Source: H17-190 sp034435615
Lineage (GTDB): Bacteria; Chloroflexota; Dehalococcoidia; SM23-28-2; HRBIN24
Assembly: GCA_034435615.1 (NCBI GenBank)
Contig: DAOTWZ010000019.1
Location: 1-64,000, forward strand
Length of the DNA: 64,000 nt
Reading direction: 5' to 3'
Positions 17,980 through 27,386 of the stretch are shown piece by piece. The notes under the pieces were generated by a model. It saw only the letters and a list, made by a program, of their open reading frames with translations. It was not told the DNA's origin and did not search any database. Both the position numbers and the translations under genes were made by a program. Within the stretch, counting starts at the first letter, position 1, and each line of letters begins with the position of its first letter.

Positions 17980-19551
17980 ATGGACAGCCGGCAGCCCGTC
18001 ATCATCGGCGTCGCCCAGTACACCAACCGCTCCCGCGACCTGGACCAGGCCCGGGAGCCCATGGAGATGATGGAGATGGTGGCCAGGGCGGCCGCCGAAG
18101 ACGCCGGCCGCCCCGACCTGCTGCGCCGTCTGGACTCCCTCCAGGTGGTCAACATCCTCTCCTGGCCCTACGCCGACCCGCCAGGAATGCTGGCGGAGCG
18201 GCTGGGGGCCAGCCCCTCCCACGCCCTCTACACCACCGTGGGCGGCGATACCCCCCTGCGCCTCCTCAACAAGACGGCCGCCCGCATCCACCGGGGCGAG
18301 AGCGACCTCGCCCTCATCGTGGGGGCGGAGGCGATGCACTCCCTGATGCTGGCCCGCCGCCTGGGCGTCCGGCTCCCCTGGACGGAGCGGCCCGCCCGCC
18401 GGGCGGAGGAGAGCCCCGCCGCCCTCCTCACCGAAAGAACGGACCGGGCTGCCGCCTCCCACATCCAGATCGACGGCGACCCCCGCCCCGGCTATGACGA
18501 GACGGAGGCCCTCTACGGCATCACCCTGCCCGTCCGCGTCTTCCCCCTCTTCGAGAACGCCCTGCGGGCCCACCGCGGGCACGGTGTGGATGAACACCAG
18601 CGCTACATCGCCCGCCTCTCGGCCCGCCTCTCCCAGATGGTGGTGCACAACCCCTACGCCTGGTTCCCTGAGCCGCGGACGGAGGAGGAGATACTGTCCG
18701 TGGGCCCCCAGAACCGCATGGTCTGCTTCCCCTACCCGAAGCTCATGAACTCCATGCTGGAGGTGAACCAGGCGGCGGCCTTCATCGTTGCCAGCGCGGA
18801 GACGGCGCGGGAGCTGGGCGTGCCCGAGGAGCGCTGGGCCTACCTCTGGAGCGGCGCCTACGGCACCGACGCCCGCTGGTTCATGCGGGAGAAGCCCTGC
18901 TACCACCGCTCCCTGATAGCGGAGCTGACGGTGCAACGGGCGCTGGCCCTGGCCGGCCTCACCCCGGACGACATCGACCTGTTCGATATCTACAGTTGCT
19001 TCCCGGCGGCCGTGGAGATAGGTATGGCCGCCCTGGGCATCGGCCTGGACGACCCCCGCCCCCTGACCCTCATTGGAGGCCTGCCCTACGCCGGCGGCCC
19101 CGGCAACAACTACGCCAGCCACTCGCTGGCCGCCGCCGTGGCCTGGCTGCGTCGCCAGCCGGAGAAGAGGGCCCTCCTCACCGCCCCCGGATGGTACTTC
19201 GCCAAGCACGCCGTAGCCGTCCTGAGCGGCCGGCCCCCGCTGCGACCCTTCCGGCCCTACGACCCTCAGGAGGACTGGCCCCTGCTGGAGGCCCAGGAGT
19301 CTCCCCCCTTGCTCCTGGAGGCCGATGGCCCGGCCACCGTGGAGACCTACACCGTGGTCTTCGACCGCCAGGGCGAGCCGGCAGAGGGCATCGTCATCGG
19401 TCGGCTGGACGGCGGCCAGGGGCCACGCTTCCTCGCCAACACCCCGGCCGATAGAGAGCTCCTCTCTGCCATGTGCCAGGAGGAGTTCGTGGGCAAGGCC
19501 GGCCGCGTCCGCTACGACCGTTCCCAGGGGAAGAACGTTTTTATTCTGTAG
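17980..19551 (+). CDS. Thiolase-like protein type 1 with extra C-terminal domain
   Basis: 523 residues from ATG 17980, with TGAGGAGG eight bases upstream. The thiolase fold opens QPVIIGVAQYTNR and continues through the glycine-rich PGNNYASHSLAAAV. A C-terminal extension of about 100 residues (ETYTVVFDRQGEPAEGIVIGRL to the end) matches the TLP1 additional domain. TLP1 proteins resemble SCP2-thiolases, but many lack the classical active-site cysteine and their reaction is not settled. I see no NxxCxSG-type motif in the first 110 residues. It stands alone with its own promoter, upstream of ppdK. Confidence 0.88.
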   Translation: MDSRQPVIIGVAQYTNRSRDLDQAREPMEMMEMVARAAAEDAGRPDLLRRLDSLQVVNILSWPYADPPGMLAERLGASPSHALYTTVGGDTPLRLLNKTAARIHRGESDLALIVGAEAMHSLMLARRLGVRLPWTERPARRAEESPAALLTERTDRAAASHIQIDGDPRPGYDETEALYGITLPVRVFPLFENALRAHRGHGVDEHQRYIARLSARLSQMVVHNPYAWFPEPRTEEEILSVGPQNRMVCFPYPKLMNSMLEVNQAAAFIVASAETARELGVPEERWAYLWSGAYGTDARWFMREKPCYHRSLIAELTVQRALALAGLTPDDIDLFDIYSCFPAAVEIGMAALGIGLDDPRPLTLIGGLPYAGGPGNNYASHSLAAAVAWLRRQPEKRALLTAPGWYFAKHAVAVLSGRPPLRPFRPYDPQEDWPLLEAQESPPLLLEADGPATVETYTVVFDRQGEPAEGIVIGRLDGGQGPRFLANTPADRELLSAMCQEEFVGKAGRVRYDRSQGKNVFIL

Positions 19552-19664
19552 GGCCAGCGGTCGCCACCCCTCGCCATAGCGGCACGACCCTGGCACAATA
19601 AATATTTGAGCGCTTAAGCTGAAAAGGGAGCGGTCTGTCTTCTTTCGGCGGCCGGGGTGAAGCG

Positions 19665-22343
19665 ATGACCAAGTATGTTTATGACTTCGTAGAGGGGAGC
19701 GCCCAGCTCAGAGACCTTCTGGGAGGCAAAGGGGCCAACCTGTGCGAGATGGCGCGCCTGGGCCTCCCGGTGCCGCCTGGCTTCGTCATCACGACGGAGG
19801 CCTGCCGCCAATACTACGAGAGAGGCCGCCAGTTCCCGCCCGGCCTCTGGGAGGAGGTGCGGGAGCACCTGGCCCGCCTGGAGGAGGCCGTGGGGCGTCG
19901 GCTGGGGGACGCCGAGGCGCCGCTCCTGGTATCGGTGCGCTCTGGCGCCCGCTTCTCCATGCCGGGGATGATGGACACCATCCTCAACCTGGGGCTGAAC
20001 GACGCCACGGTGCAGGGGCTGGCCCGCCTCAGCGGCGACGAGCGCTTCGCCCTGGACGCCTATCGTCGCTTCCTGCAGGCCTTCGGTCGCATCGTCTTCG
20101 GGGCGCCGGGCGAGGCCTTCGAGGAGGAGCTGGCGCGGGCGCGGGCCGAGGCCGGCGTGCAGTCGGACGCTGAGCTGGGGCCGGACCACCTGCGGCGGCT
20201 CATCGAGCGGTTCAAGGCCATCATCCAGGAGCAGACGGGCCAGACGGTGCCTGACGACCCCCTGCAACAGCTGGAGCGGGCCGTCCGCGCCGTCTTCGAG
20301 TCCTGGAACAACCAGCGGGCCATCGCCTACCGCGAGCACCACGGCATCCCCCACCACCTGGGGACGGCCGTCACCGTCCAGGCCATGGTCTTCGGCAACC
20401 TGGGGTGGGACAGCGCCACCGGCGTCGCCTTCAGCCGCAGCCCGGCCGACGGCACCAAGGAGCTCTACGGCGAGTACCTGCCCAACGCCCAGGGCGAGGA
20501 CATAGTCTCCGGCGCCCGCACCCCCAAGCCCATCGCCGAGATGGCCCGGGAGTTCCCCCAGGCCTACCGGGAGCTGCGGGAGACCGCCCGCCGCCTGGAG
20601 GAGCACTACCGGGACGTGCAGGACATCGAGTTCACCATAGAGCGGGGGAAGCTGTACATCCTGCAGACCCGCTCCGCCAAGCGGACGGCCCTGGCCGCCC
20701 TGCGCTCGGCGGTGGACATGGTGCAGACGGGGCTGATAACCAAGGAGGAGGCGCTGCGGCGCCTGCCGGCCAGCCAGTTGCCCTCGCTGCTGATGCCCCG
20801 CTTTCTGGACCAGGCGAAGCGCCGCGCCCTGGCGGAGGGCAGGCTGCTGGGGCGGGGGCTGGCCGCCTCTCCGGGCGCCGCTGTGGGCCGGCTGGCCCTC
20901 GACCTGGAGGGGGTGCGACGCCTCCGGCAGGAGGGACACGAGGTCGTCCTGGTGCGCCCCGAGACCAGCGCCGACGACGTCCCCGCCATCCTGGAGGCGA
21001 CGGCCGTGGTCACCAGCCGCGGCGGCATCACCAGCCACGCCGCCGTGGTCACCCGCGGCCTGGGCAAGCCGGCCGTCGTCGGCTGCAGCGACATCCGCGT
21101 CGATCCCGCCTGGCGACGCCTCTACGCCAACGGCCGCCAGGTGGCCGAGGGAGAAGAGGTGAGTGTGGACGGCTTCAGCGGCGAGGTCTTCCTGGGGCCC
21201 ATCGCCGTCGTCCAGCCGGACATAGAGCAGGAGGGGAGCCTCTCCCTCTTCCTCTCCTGGGCCGACGAGGTCAGGCGTCTGGGCGTGCGGGCCAACGCCG
21301 ATACCCCCGCCGACGCCCGCCGCGCCCGTCACAACGGCGCCGAGGGCATCGGCCTCTGTCGCACGGAGCACATGTTCTTCCAGCCGGAGCGGCTCCCCTA
21401 CGTCCGCCGGGTGCTGGCCGGCCTGGGCGGCCCCCAGCAGGACTACGAGGAGGCGCTGGCCCGCCTGGAAGGCTACCAGGAGGAGGACTTCCTGGCCATC
21501 CTGGAGGCCATGGAGGGGATGCCGGTTACCGTCCGCCTCCTGGACGCCCCTCTGCACGAGTTCCTGCCCCCGCCGGACGCCCTGGAGCGAGAGCTGGCGG
21601 AGCTGCGGGCCCGGGGCGCTCCCCCGGAGGCCCTCCAGGAGAGGGAGGCCTACCTGGAGGCCTACCGGCGGCTGGAGGAGGCCAACCCCATGCTGGGGCG
21701 CCGCGGCTGTCGCCTGGGCGTCACCCAGCCCGAGGTGTACGAGATGCAGGTGCGGGCCATCGTCCGGGCGGCCTGCCGCCTCAGAGCCCAGGGCCGGGAG
21801 GTCCATCCCCAGGTCATGATCCCCCTGGTGGCGGACGTGGCCGAGCTCCACTTCCTCCGGGGGCGCCTGGAACGGGTAGCCCGAGAGGTCATGCAGCAGG
21901 AGGGACAGGAGCTGGAGGTGCCCTTCGGCACCATGATAGAGGTGCCGCGGGCCGCCCTCGTCGCCGAGGAGCTGGCCCCGGAGGTGGAGTTCTTCTCCTT
22001 CGGCTCCAACGACCTGACCCAGATGACCTACGGCTTCAGCCGGGACGACGCCCCCAAGTTCCTGCCCCAGTACCTGGAGCAGGGCATCCTCAGATCCGAC
22101 CCCTTCCTCCACCTGGACGAGAAGGGCGTGGGTCGCCTCATAGAGATGGCCGTCCGGGAGGGCCGGGCGGCCAACCCGCGGCTGGAGGTGGGTCTCTGTG
22201 GCGAGCACGGAGGCGACCCGACCAGCATCCTCTTCTGCCACCGCGTGGGGCTGGACTACGTGAGCTGCTCCCCCTACCGTGTGCCGGTGGCCAGGCTGGC
22301 CGCCGCCCAGGCCGCCCTGGGCCTCAGCGCCGAAGACCTGTAG
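19665..22343 (+). CDS. ppdK: Pyruvate, phosphate dikinase
   Basis: 892 residues, the full bacterial length. The N-terminal ATP-grasp domain starts YDFVEGSAQLRDLLGGKGANL. The central phosphohistidine domain has GGITSHAAVVTRG with the catalytic His near 458. The C-terminal PEP-binding barrel ends with GLCGEHGGDPTSI and a Cys in SCSPYRVP near 868. It interconverts pyruvate, ATP and phosphate with PEP, AMP and pyrophosphate, linking glycolysis with C4 metabolism. fumC lies two genes downstream. The ATG at 19665 has GGGGTGA upstream. A small unknown gene follows 41 bases after the stop. Confidence 0.97.
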   Translation: MTKYVYDFVEGSAQLRDLLGGKGANLCEMARLGLPVPPGFVITTEACRQYYERGRQFPPGLWEEVREHLARLEEAVGRRLGDAEAPLLVSVRSGARFSMPGMMDTILNLGLNDATVQGLARLSGDERFALDAYRRFLQAFGRIVFGAPGEAFEEELARARAEAGVQSDAELGPDHLRRLIERFKAIIQEQTGQTVPDDPLQQLERAVRAVFESWNNQRAIAYREHHGIPHHLGTAVTVQAMVFGNLGWDSATGVAFSRSPADGTKELYGEYLPNAQGEDIVSGARTPKPIAEMAREFPQAYRELRETARRLEEHYRDVQDIEFTIERGKLYILQTRSAKRTALAALRSAVDMVQTGLITKEEALRRLPASQLPSLLMPRFLDQAKRRALAEGRLLGRGLAASPGAAVGRLALDLEGVRRLRQEGHEVVLVRPETSADDVPAILEATAVVTSRGGITSHAAVVTRGLGKPAVVGCSDIRVDPAWRRLYANGRQVAEGEEVSVDGFSGEVFLGPIAVVQPDIEQEGSLSLFLSWADEVRRLGVRANADTPADARRARHNGAEGIGLCRTEHMFFQPERLPYVRRVLAGLGGPQQDYEEALARLEGYQEEDFLAILEAMEGMPVTVRLLDAPLHEFLPPPDALERELAELRARGAPPEALQEREAYLEAYRRLEEANPMLGRRGCRLGVTQPEVYEMQVRAIVRAACRLRAQGREVHPQVMIPLVADVAELHFLRGRLERVAREVMQQEGQELEVPFGTMIEVPRAALVAEELAPEVEFFSFGSNDLTQMTYGFSRDDAPKFLPQYLEQGILRSDPFLHLDEKGVGRLIEMAVREGRAANPRLEVGLCGEHGGDPTSILFCHRVGLDYVSCSPYRVPVARLAAAQAALGLSAEDL

Positions 22344-22384
22344 CCACCCCGGCACCGAGAGGCCAGACGAGGAGGTAAAGCGAG

Positions 22385-22762
22385 ATGGCTGAGGAACGCC
22401 TGGGCTACATTCTGGGCCTTCTGGACGGCATCGCCAACGCGCCCCTCACCGCCGAGCAGCGGGCGGAGAAGGCGGAGTCCCTCCTCAGGCTGAGCGGCGT
22501 CGCTCTGGAGGAGCTGCGCCAGGCCGCTGCCTCGCCCGGGCTCCCCTGGCACCGGGCCAAAGCGGATGAGATGGGGCTCGCCCTGGAGACCTGGCTGGAG
22601 GCCGTCCGGCTGGTGGGCCTGCCCGAGGCGCCGGACGTGGCCGAGCTGGTGGCCCGCATCCATCGGGCGGAGGCGGCCGCTCGTCTGCTGGCCGCCGGCT
22701 ACCGCCCCCAGCGGGACGCCGCCGGGCGCCTGGCCTGGGTCAGCCCCCGCCCCGTCTCCTGA
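22385..22762 (+). CDS. Hypothetical protein between ppdK and fumC
   Basis: 125 residues, with GAGGAGGTAAAGCG upstream of ATG 22385, an excellent ribosome site. The sequence is mostly alpha-helical and rich in Ala, Leu and Glu. It has no transmembrane segment, signal peptide or cysteine, and no motif I recognise. It is in the same orientation as ppdK (41 bases upstream) and fumC (about 100 bases downstream), with codon use like its neighbours, so it is probably a real co-transcribed gene. No function is proposed. Confidence 0.7.
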   Translation: MAEERLGYILGLLDGIANAPLTAEQRAEKAESLLRLSGVALEELRQAAASPGLPWHRAKADEMGLALETWLEAVRLVGLPEAPDVAELVARIHRAEAAARLLAAGYRPQRDAAGRLAWVSPRPVS

Positions 22763-22859
22763 GCCCCTCCCCTGTAGGCCTCGTGGCGGCTATCATGGCC
22801 GTGGCCCCTTCGCTACGGCGGAGGCGCCCTACCCCATCCCTGCCAGGGAGGTGAGCCAG

Positions 22860-24284
22860 GTGACCACCGAGCCCAAGCCCACCACCCGCATCGAGCGGGA
22901 CTCCATGGGGCCCATGGAGGTGCCGGCGGACGCCTACTACGGCGCCTCCACCCAGCGCGCCGTCCTCAACTTCCCCATCTCCGGCCTGCGCATGCCGTCC
23001 TCCTTCATCCGCATGCTGGGTCTCATCAAGTGGGCGGCCGCACGCGTCAACGCCGAACTGGGCCTGCTGGACGAAAAGACGGCCCGGGCCATCCAGCAGG
23101 CGGCCCGCGAGGTGGCCGAGGGCAAGTGGGACGACCAGTTCGTGGTGGACATCTATCAGACCGGCTCCGGCACCTCTACCAACATGAACGCCAACGAGGT
23201 CATCGCCAACCGGGCCACTGAGCTGCTGGGCGGCGAGCGGGGCTCCCGCCTCGTCCACCCCAACGACCACGTCAACCTGGGCCAGTCCTCCAACGACGTC
23301 ATCCCCACCGCCCTGCACCTGGCCGCCCTGGACGGGCTGTCGAGGCGCCTCCTCCCCGCCCTGGAGCGGCTGCGCCAGGCCCTCCAGGCCAAGTCCCAGG
23401 AGTTCTGGGACGTCATCAAGACCGGCCGCACCCACCTGCAGGACGCCACGCCCATCCGCCTGGGCCAGGAGTTCCTGGGCTACGCCGGGCAGGTGGAACG
23501 GGCGCTGAAGCGGCTGCGCTCCGCCCAGGAGGAGCTCTCCGAGGTGGCCCTGGGCGGCACCGCCGTGGGCACCGGCGTCAACACCCACCCGGAGTTCGCC
23601 GGCCGGGTCTGTCAGCTCCTCTCCCAGGAGCTGGGCCTCACCGTCCGGGAGACGGACAACCACTTCTGCATGCAGGCCACCCTGGACAACGCCGTCCAGG
23701 CCAGCGGCTGCCTGCGCACGGTGGCCATAAGCCTCATGAAGATCGCTAACGACATCCGCTGGATGGGCTCCGGCCCCCGCGCCGGGCTGGGCGAGCTGGC
23801 CCTGCCGGAGGTGCAGCCGGGCAGCTCCATCATGCCGGGGAAGGTGAACCCGGTCATCGCCGAGTCTCTCATCCAGGTCTGCGGCCAGGTCATCGGCAAC
23901 GATGTGGCGGTGGCCCAGGCCGGCCAGGGCTCCTACTTCGAGCTGAACGTGATGATGCCCCTGGCCGCCCGCAATCTGCTGGAGAGCATAGAGCTCCTGG
24001 CCAGCGCCGTGGAGAATTTCACCGAGAAGTGCGTGGCCGGCCTCAAGGCCACCGAGAAGGGGCCGGAAATGGTGGAGAAGGGGCTGATGCTGGCCACCGC
24101 CCTGGCCCCGGCCATCGGCTACGATGCGGCGGCCGCCATCGCCAAGGAGGCGGCGGCCAGCGGCCGCACTATCCGCGAGGTAGCCCGGGAGCGGACGGAG
24201 CTGTCCGAGGAGGAGCTGGAGCGACTGCTGGACCCGGCCCGCATGACGGAGCCCGGCCTGGGGGCCGGCCCCGTCTCCGGCTAG
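22860..24284 (+). CDS. fumC: Class II fumarate hydratase
   Basis: 474 residues from GTG 22860, five bases after AGGGAGGTGA; another in-frame GTG lies at 22851. The opening RIERDSMGPMEVPADAYYGASTQRA is typical. Signatures are TGSGTSTNMNANEVIANRA near 100-118 and the lyase motif GSSIMPGKVNP near 321-331. It hydrates fumarate to L-malate in the TCA cycle without an iron-sulfur cluster, forming a homotetramer. Aspartase and argininosuccinate lyase share the fold, but spacing and the N-terminus favour fumarase. Its stop shares the bases CTAG with the stop of the convergent carbonic-anhydrase-like gene. Confidence 0.95.
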   Translation: MTTEPKPTTRIERDSMGPMEVPADAYYGASTQRAVLNFPISGLRMPSSFIRMLGLIKWAAARVNAELGLLDEKTARAIQQAAREVAEGKWDDQFVVDIYQTGSGTSTNMNANEVIANRATELLGGERGSRLVHPNDHVNLGQSSNDVIPTALHLAALDGLSRRLLPALERLRQALQAKSQEFWDVIKTGRTHLQDATPIRLGQEFLGYAGQVERALKRLRSAQEELSEVALGGTAVGTGVNTHPEFAGRVCQLLSQELGLTVRETDNHFCMQATLDNAVQASGCLRTVAISLMKIANDIRWMGSGPRAGLGELALPEVQPGSSIMPGKVNPVIAESLIQVCGQVIGNDVAVAQAGQGSYFELNVMMPLAARNLLESIELLASAVENFTEKCVAGLKATEKGPEMVEKGLMLATALAPAIGYDAAAAIAKEAAASGRTIREVARERTELSEEELERLLDPARMTEPGLGAGPVSG

Positions 24285-24811
24285 TCGGCGCGCCCGCCCG
24301 GCAGGGGCCGGGCCTCCCTCAGATAGCGGCGTCCCAGCTCCTGGTAGTCCCGGGCCGCCCGCTCCACCCAGTCCCGGGAGGAGCCGCCCAGGGGCTTCTT
24401 CACCTGGGCGGGCGCCCCGGCCACTAGCGTCTCTGGCGGCACTGCCATCCCTTCCGTCACTACGCTGCCGGCGGCCACCATGGCCCGCCGGCCGATGCGA
24501 GCCCCCATCAGCACCACGGAACGGCTGCCGATGACGGCCCCCTCCTCTATGACGCAGCCCTCCACCACCACCGAATGGCCCAGGATGACGTTGGCGCCGA
24601 TCTCCGTGTTGGCATGGACCACGCTGTTGTCCTCCACCGCCGTCCCCGGGCCGATGCGTATGGGGCCCATATCGGCCCGCAGCACCGCCCCGAACCAGAT
24701 GCTGGCCCCCGCCGCCACCTCCACGTCCCCTATGAGGACGGCGTTGGGGGCCAGGTATACCCCCTCCGCCACGCGGGGCGCCTTCTCTCCCAGCGCTATG
24801 AGCAGGGCCAT
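24281..24811 (-). CDS. Gamma-carbonic-anhydrase-like hexapeptide-repeat protein, one metal ligand replaced
   Basis: 176 residues forming a left-handed beta-helix of hexapeptide repeats (APNAVLIGDVEVAAGASIWFGAVLRAD) with a C-terminal helix. In gamma-CA/YrdA/PaaY proteins three histidines bind metal. The first two are visible (VVHANTEIG and ILGHSVV), but the third, normally in LHGC, is Glu here (VVEGC). It may bind metal differently or have lost carbonic anhydrase activity. Close relatives are often found with CoA-ester genes, and a crotonase gene lies directly upstream on the same strand. Its stop overlaps that of fumC. Confidence 0.9.
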   Translation of the reverse strand: MALLIALGEKAPRVAEGVYLAPNAVLIGDVEVAAGASIWFGAVLRADMGPIRIGPGTAVEDNSVVHANTEIGANVILGHSVVVEGCVIEEGAVIGSRSVVLMGARIGRRAMVAAGSVVTEGMAVPPETLVAGAPAQVKKPLGGSSRDWVERAARDYQELGRRYLREARPLPGGRAD

Positions 24812-24850
24812 GTCATCTCCCTTCTCGCCAGGCCGCGGGGGCGCGTCCCC

Positions 24851-25648
24851 TCAGCCGGCCTGGCCCTCGCTTATCTCCACCCAGCGGGGCTGTCGCCTCT
24901 CCAGGAAGGCGGCGATCCCCTCCCGGTGCTCGGGCGAGCTCAGGCAGTAGCCCAGCACCTCCTGCTCGAAGCGGAAGGCCGTCTGCAGGTCGCCCTGGAC
25001 GCCCCGCTGCAGCACCTCCTTGGCCCGGGCCAGGGTGCGGGTGGGGCCGTGGGCCAGCTCCCTGGCCAGGGACATCGCCTCCTCCATGAGGGCCTCCGCA
25101 GGCACCACCCTGGTCACCAGCCCCAGGGCCAGGGCCTCCTGGGCGTCCACGGTGCGACAGGTCAGCACCAGCTCCACCGCCCTGGCGAAGCCGACGATAT
25201 GGGGGAGCAGGAAGGTGCTCCCCAGCTCTGGCACCAGCCCCACGCGGGGGAACATGAAGGCGAAGCGGGCCTGCTCCGAGGCGATGCGAATGTCGAAGTG
25301 GAGGCTGACGGTGGCGCCGCCCCCTATGGCCGGGCCGTTGATGGCGGCCACCGTGGGCTTCTTCAGGTGGAAGAGGGTGTCCACCAGGCCATACAGCTTG
25401 TCCAGTGGGAGAGCGGCCCGCCCCTCCAGCCCCTGGCGGAACATGGCCATGTCTCCGCCGGCGGAGAAGGCCCGCCCCGCCCCCGTTACCAGGAGGCAGC
25501 CCACGCCGCTGTCCGCCTCCGCCTCCCTCAGGGCCTCGGTCAGCTCCTCCGTCAGGTCGGGGCTGAGGGCGTTGAGGACGTCGGGCCGGTTGAGGGTGAT
25601 GAGAGCGACGCGGTCGCGCTTCTCGTAGAGGATGGTCTTCCAGGTCAT
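24851..25648 (-). CDS. Enoyl-CoA hydratase/isomerase (crotonase family)
   Basis: 265 residues. The oxyanion-hole segments are FSAGGDMAMF and NGPAIGGGAT. The first catalytic Glu of true hydratases (GGGCELA) is replaced here by Thr/Val. A Glu is present in VPELGSTFLLP, the position used by delta3,delta2-enoyl-CoA isomerases. Isomerase or a related reaction is thus more likely than hydration, but this is inference from two motifs. It is likely the first gene of a two-gene unit with the gamma-CA-like protein (39-base gap). The start ATG 25648 has AAGGAGGTGATGCC before it. Confidence 0.9.
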   Translation of the reverse strand: MTWKTILYEKRDRVALITLNRPDVLNALSPDLTEELTEALREAEADSGVGCLLVTGAGRAFSAGGDMAMFRQGLEGRAALPLDKLYGLVDTLFHLKKPTVAAINGPAIGGGATVSLHFDIRIASEQARFAFMFPRVGLVPELGSTFLLPHIVGFARAVELVLTCRTVDAQEALALGLVTRVVPAEALMEEAMSLARELAHGPTRTLARAKEVLQRGVQGDLQTAFRFEQEVLGYCLSSPEHREGIAAFLERRQPRWVEISEGQAG

Positions 25649-25661
25649 GGCATCACCTCCT

Positions 25662-26114
25662 TCATCGGGGTCGGGTGCTCCTCGGGGGTCTGCGACCGTC
25701 CGGCGGACGGTCCAGGGCCTGGTTGGCCAGTTCGTCAGCCCGCTGGTTGGCGGAGCGGGGGACGTGCCGGACGTCGAACTGCTGGAACTGGCGCCGCAAC
25801 TCCAGCAGGCGGTGGTAGAGGGGCTTGAGGGCGGGGTTCCGCACCTGATAGCGACGCTGGAGCTGGCGGACCACCAGCTCCGAGTCCATACGCAGCTCCA
25901 GGCGCTGCGCCCCCAGGGCCAGGGCGGCCTCCGCCGCCGCTATGGCGGCTCGGTACTCGGCCTGGTTGTTGGTGGCGGTGCCGATGGCGCGGGAGATAGT
26001 GTAGACCTCCCGGCCCTCCTCGTCCAGGAGGACGACGCCGATGGCCGCCGGGCCGGGGTTGCCCCGGGAGGCGCCATCGGCGTAGGCGGTGAGCCGCCCC
26101 ATTCTGGTGTCCAT
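25662..26114 (-). CDS. rnhA: Ribonuclease HI
   Basis: 150 residues from ATG 26114; ATG 26102 is an alternative. The four acidic residues of RNase HI are in place: Asp13 (YADGAS), Glu53 (NNQAEY), Asp77 (RMDSEL) and Asp127 (RADELA). It cleaves RNA in RNA-DNA hybrids. It lacks an N-terminal hybrid-binding domain and resembles the RHH/YpdQ-like compact bacterial type. A Pro/Arg-rich tail follows the last helix. The start overlaps the stop of the upstream recombinase-like gene (TGATG), so translation of the two is probably coupled. Confidence 0.95.
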   Translation of the reverse strand: MDTRMGRLTAYADGASRGNPGPAAIGVVLLDEEGREVYTISRAIGTATNNQAEYRAAIAAAEAALALGAQRLELRMDSELVVRQLQRRYQVRNPALKPLYHRLLELRRQFQQFDVRHVPRSANQRADELANQALDRPPDGRRPPRSTRPR

Positions 26115-27385
26115 CAGGGACGGAGGAGCACCTCTATATGGTCGTCCCAGACTATCACCCTCTCCACCAGGGCCAGGAGGGCCTCGCGGCGCTCCTCGGG
26201 CCCCAGTTCGTGCCAGCGCTCCAGGCGGGCGACAGCGGCGGCCTGCCCCTCCGGGAGGCCAGCGCGGGCCCGCTCCAGGGCCAGCCGACGGAAGGCCAGG
26301 GACACGCCCTGGGCCCGCCACTCCTCCTCCGGCAGACGGCCGCGGCCGGCCTCGGCGAGGAGGCGGGCCAGCCGTTCGTCCAGCCGTCGCAGTCCCGCCT
26401 CCAGCTCGCGGGCGCTGGGGGGCGGCCCGACGCTCCGCCGGGCCTGGCCGCCGCTGATGGCCTCTATCACCCGCCGTTCCAGCGTCTCCGCCTGCCAGGT
26501 GTGGTAATCGCACAGGCTGCGGTTGACGCGCGAGCCGCACTGATAGTAGCGGTACTCGCCGCTCTTCTCGCTGCCGTCGCGGCGCTGCCAGCGCTGGCGT
26601 CGGGTGACGCCCACCATGCGCCCACCACAGTAGCCGCAGACGGCGAGGCCAGACAGGGGGAACTGGCCGCCCGCCAGCCGCTCCCCTCCCTGGCGCTGGG
26701 AGGAGAGCCGCATCTGCACCCTCTCGAACTCGCGGGGGCTCACCAGGGCGGGGTGGCTGGAGGGCACCCGCACACCGAAGCGACGATAGGTGCCCACGTA
26801 GACACGGTTGCGCAGGATGTCCCGCACCGCCGCCACCGACCACGGCCGGCCGGCGCGAGTGAGGAGGCCCAGCTCGTTGAGGCGCTGGGCGAGCCGGCGC
26901 AGGCCCAGCCCCTGGCCGTAGAGGTGGAAGATGAGTCGCACCACCTCCGCCTCCTCCGGGAGGACCTCCAGCCGTCTCCCCTCGCCCACCCGGTAGCCGA
27001 AGGGGGGACGCCCCAGCGCCTCCCCCTTGACGGCACGGCGGGCCATGGCCCGCCGCACCCGCTCGGACATGCCATCGGCGCCCCGGCCCTGGAGGAGCTC
27101 GCGGCCGGCGTCGTCCCGGGAGGCCAGGGAGAGGACGTCCGCCCCCAGGGCCACCATCTGGAAGTAGCGGCGAGCCGCCTCCCGGGCGCTCCGCCCCAAG
27201 ACGGAGGCCCGCGGCACCACCACCAGGGCGGGCATCAGCTCCAGGTGGGCCAGCAGCCGCCGAAAGCCGGCCTCGCCGGGCTCCGTCACCAGGGCCACCG
27301 CCTCGTGGCCGTGCTCGCGGCAGAACTCCAGCAGGGACTCCTGGGCGGTAGCAGAGGCGCCGGGGAAGTAGCCTATGGCCCTCAT
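26114..27385 (-). CDS. Degenerate large serine recombinase-like protein
   Basis: 423 residues. The C-terminal three quarters are a good large serine recombinase: SERVRRAMARRAVKG...LGRPPFGYRV near 105-135, a Recombinase domain, a zinc ribbon (CGYCGG ... QCGS ... CDYH) and a coiled-coil tail. The N-terminal resolvase part is odd. Where the family has Y-x-R-x-S it reads YFPGAS, and where it has DRLGR it reads SVLGR. The conserved Arg and one of the paired active-site Args are therefore missing. It lies between a zinc-ribbon gene (1-base gap) and rnhA (TGATG overlap), without integrase-type attachment sites or phage genes. Confidence 0.85.
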   Translation of the reverse strand: MRAIGYFPGASATAQESLLEFCREHGHEAVALVTEPGEAGFRRLLAHLELMPALVVVPRASVLGRSAREAARRYFQMVALGADVLSLASRDDAGRELLQGRGADGMSERVRRAMARRAVKGEALGRPPFGYRVGEGRRLEVLPEEAEVVRLIFHLYGQGLGLRRLAQRLNELGLLTRAGRPWSVAAVRDILRNRVYVGTYRRFGVRVPSSHPALVSPREFERVQMRLSSQRQGGERLAGGQFPLSGLAVCGYCGGRMVGVTRRQRWQRRDGSEKSGEYRYYQCGSRVNRSLCDYHTWQAETLERRVIEAISGGQARRSVGPPPSARELEAGLRRLDERLARLLAEAGRGRLPEEEWRAQGVSLAFRRLALERARAGLPEGQAAAVARLERWHELGPEERREALLALVERVIVWDDHIEVLLRP

Positions 27386-27386
27386 G

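Noticed and set aside
19614..22355. 913-codon minus-strand frame opposite ppdK
   Set aside because: Antisense shadow; no recognisable domain, while ppdK is intact.
26114..27385. Integrated prophage or transposon marked by the serine recombinase
   Set aside because: No phage genes, inverted repeats or attachment duplications; operon overlaps point to a resident gene.
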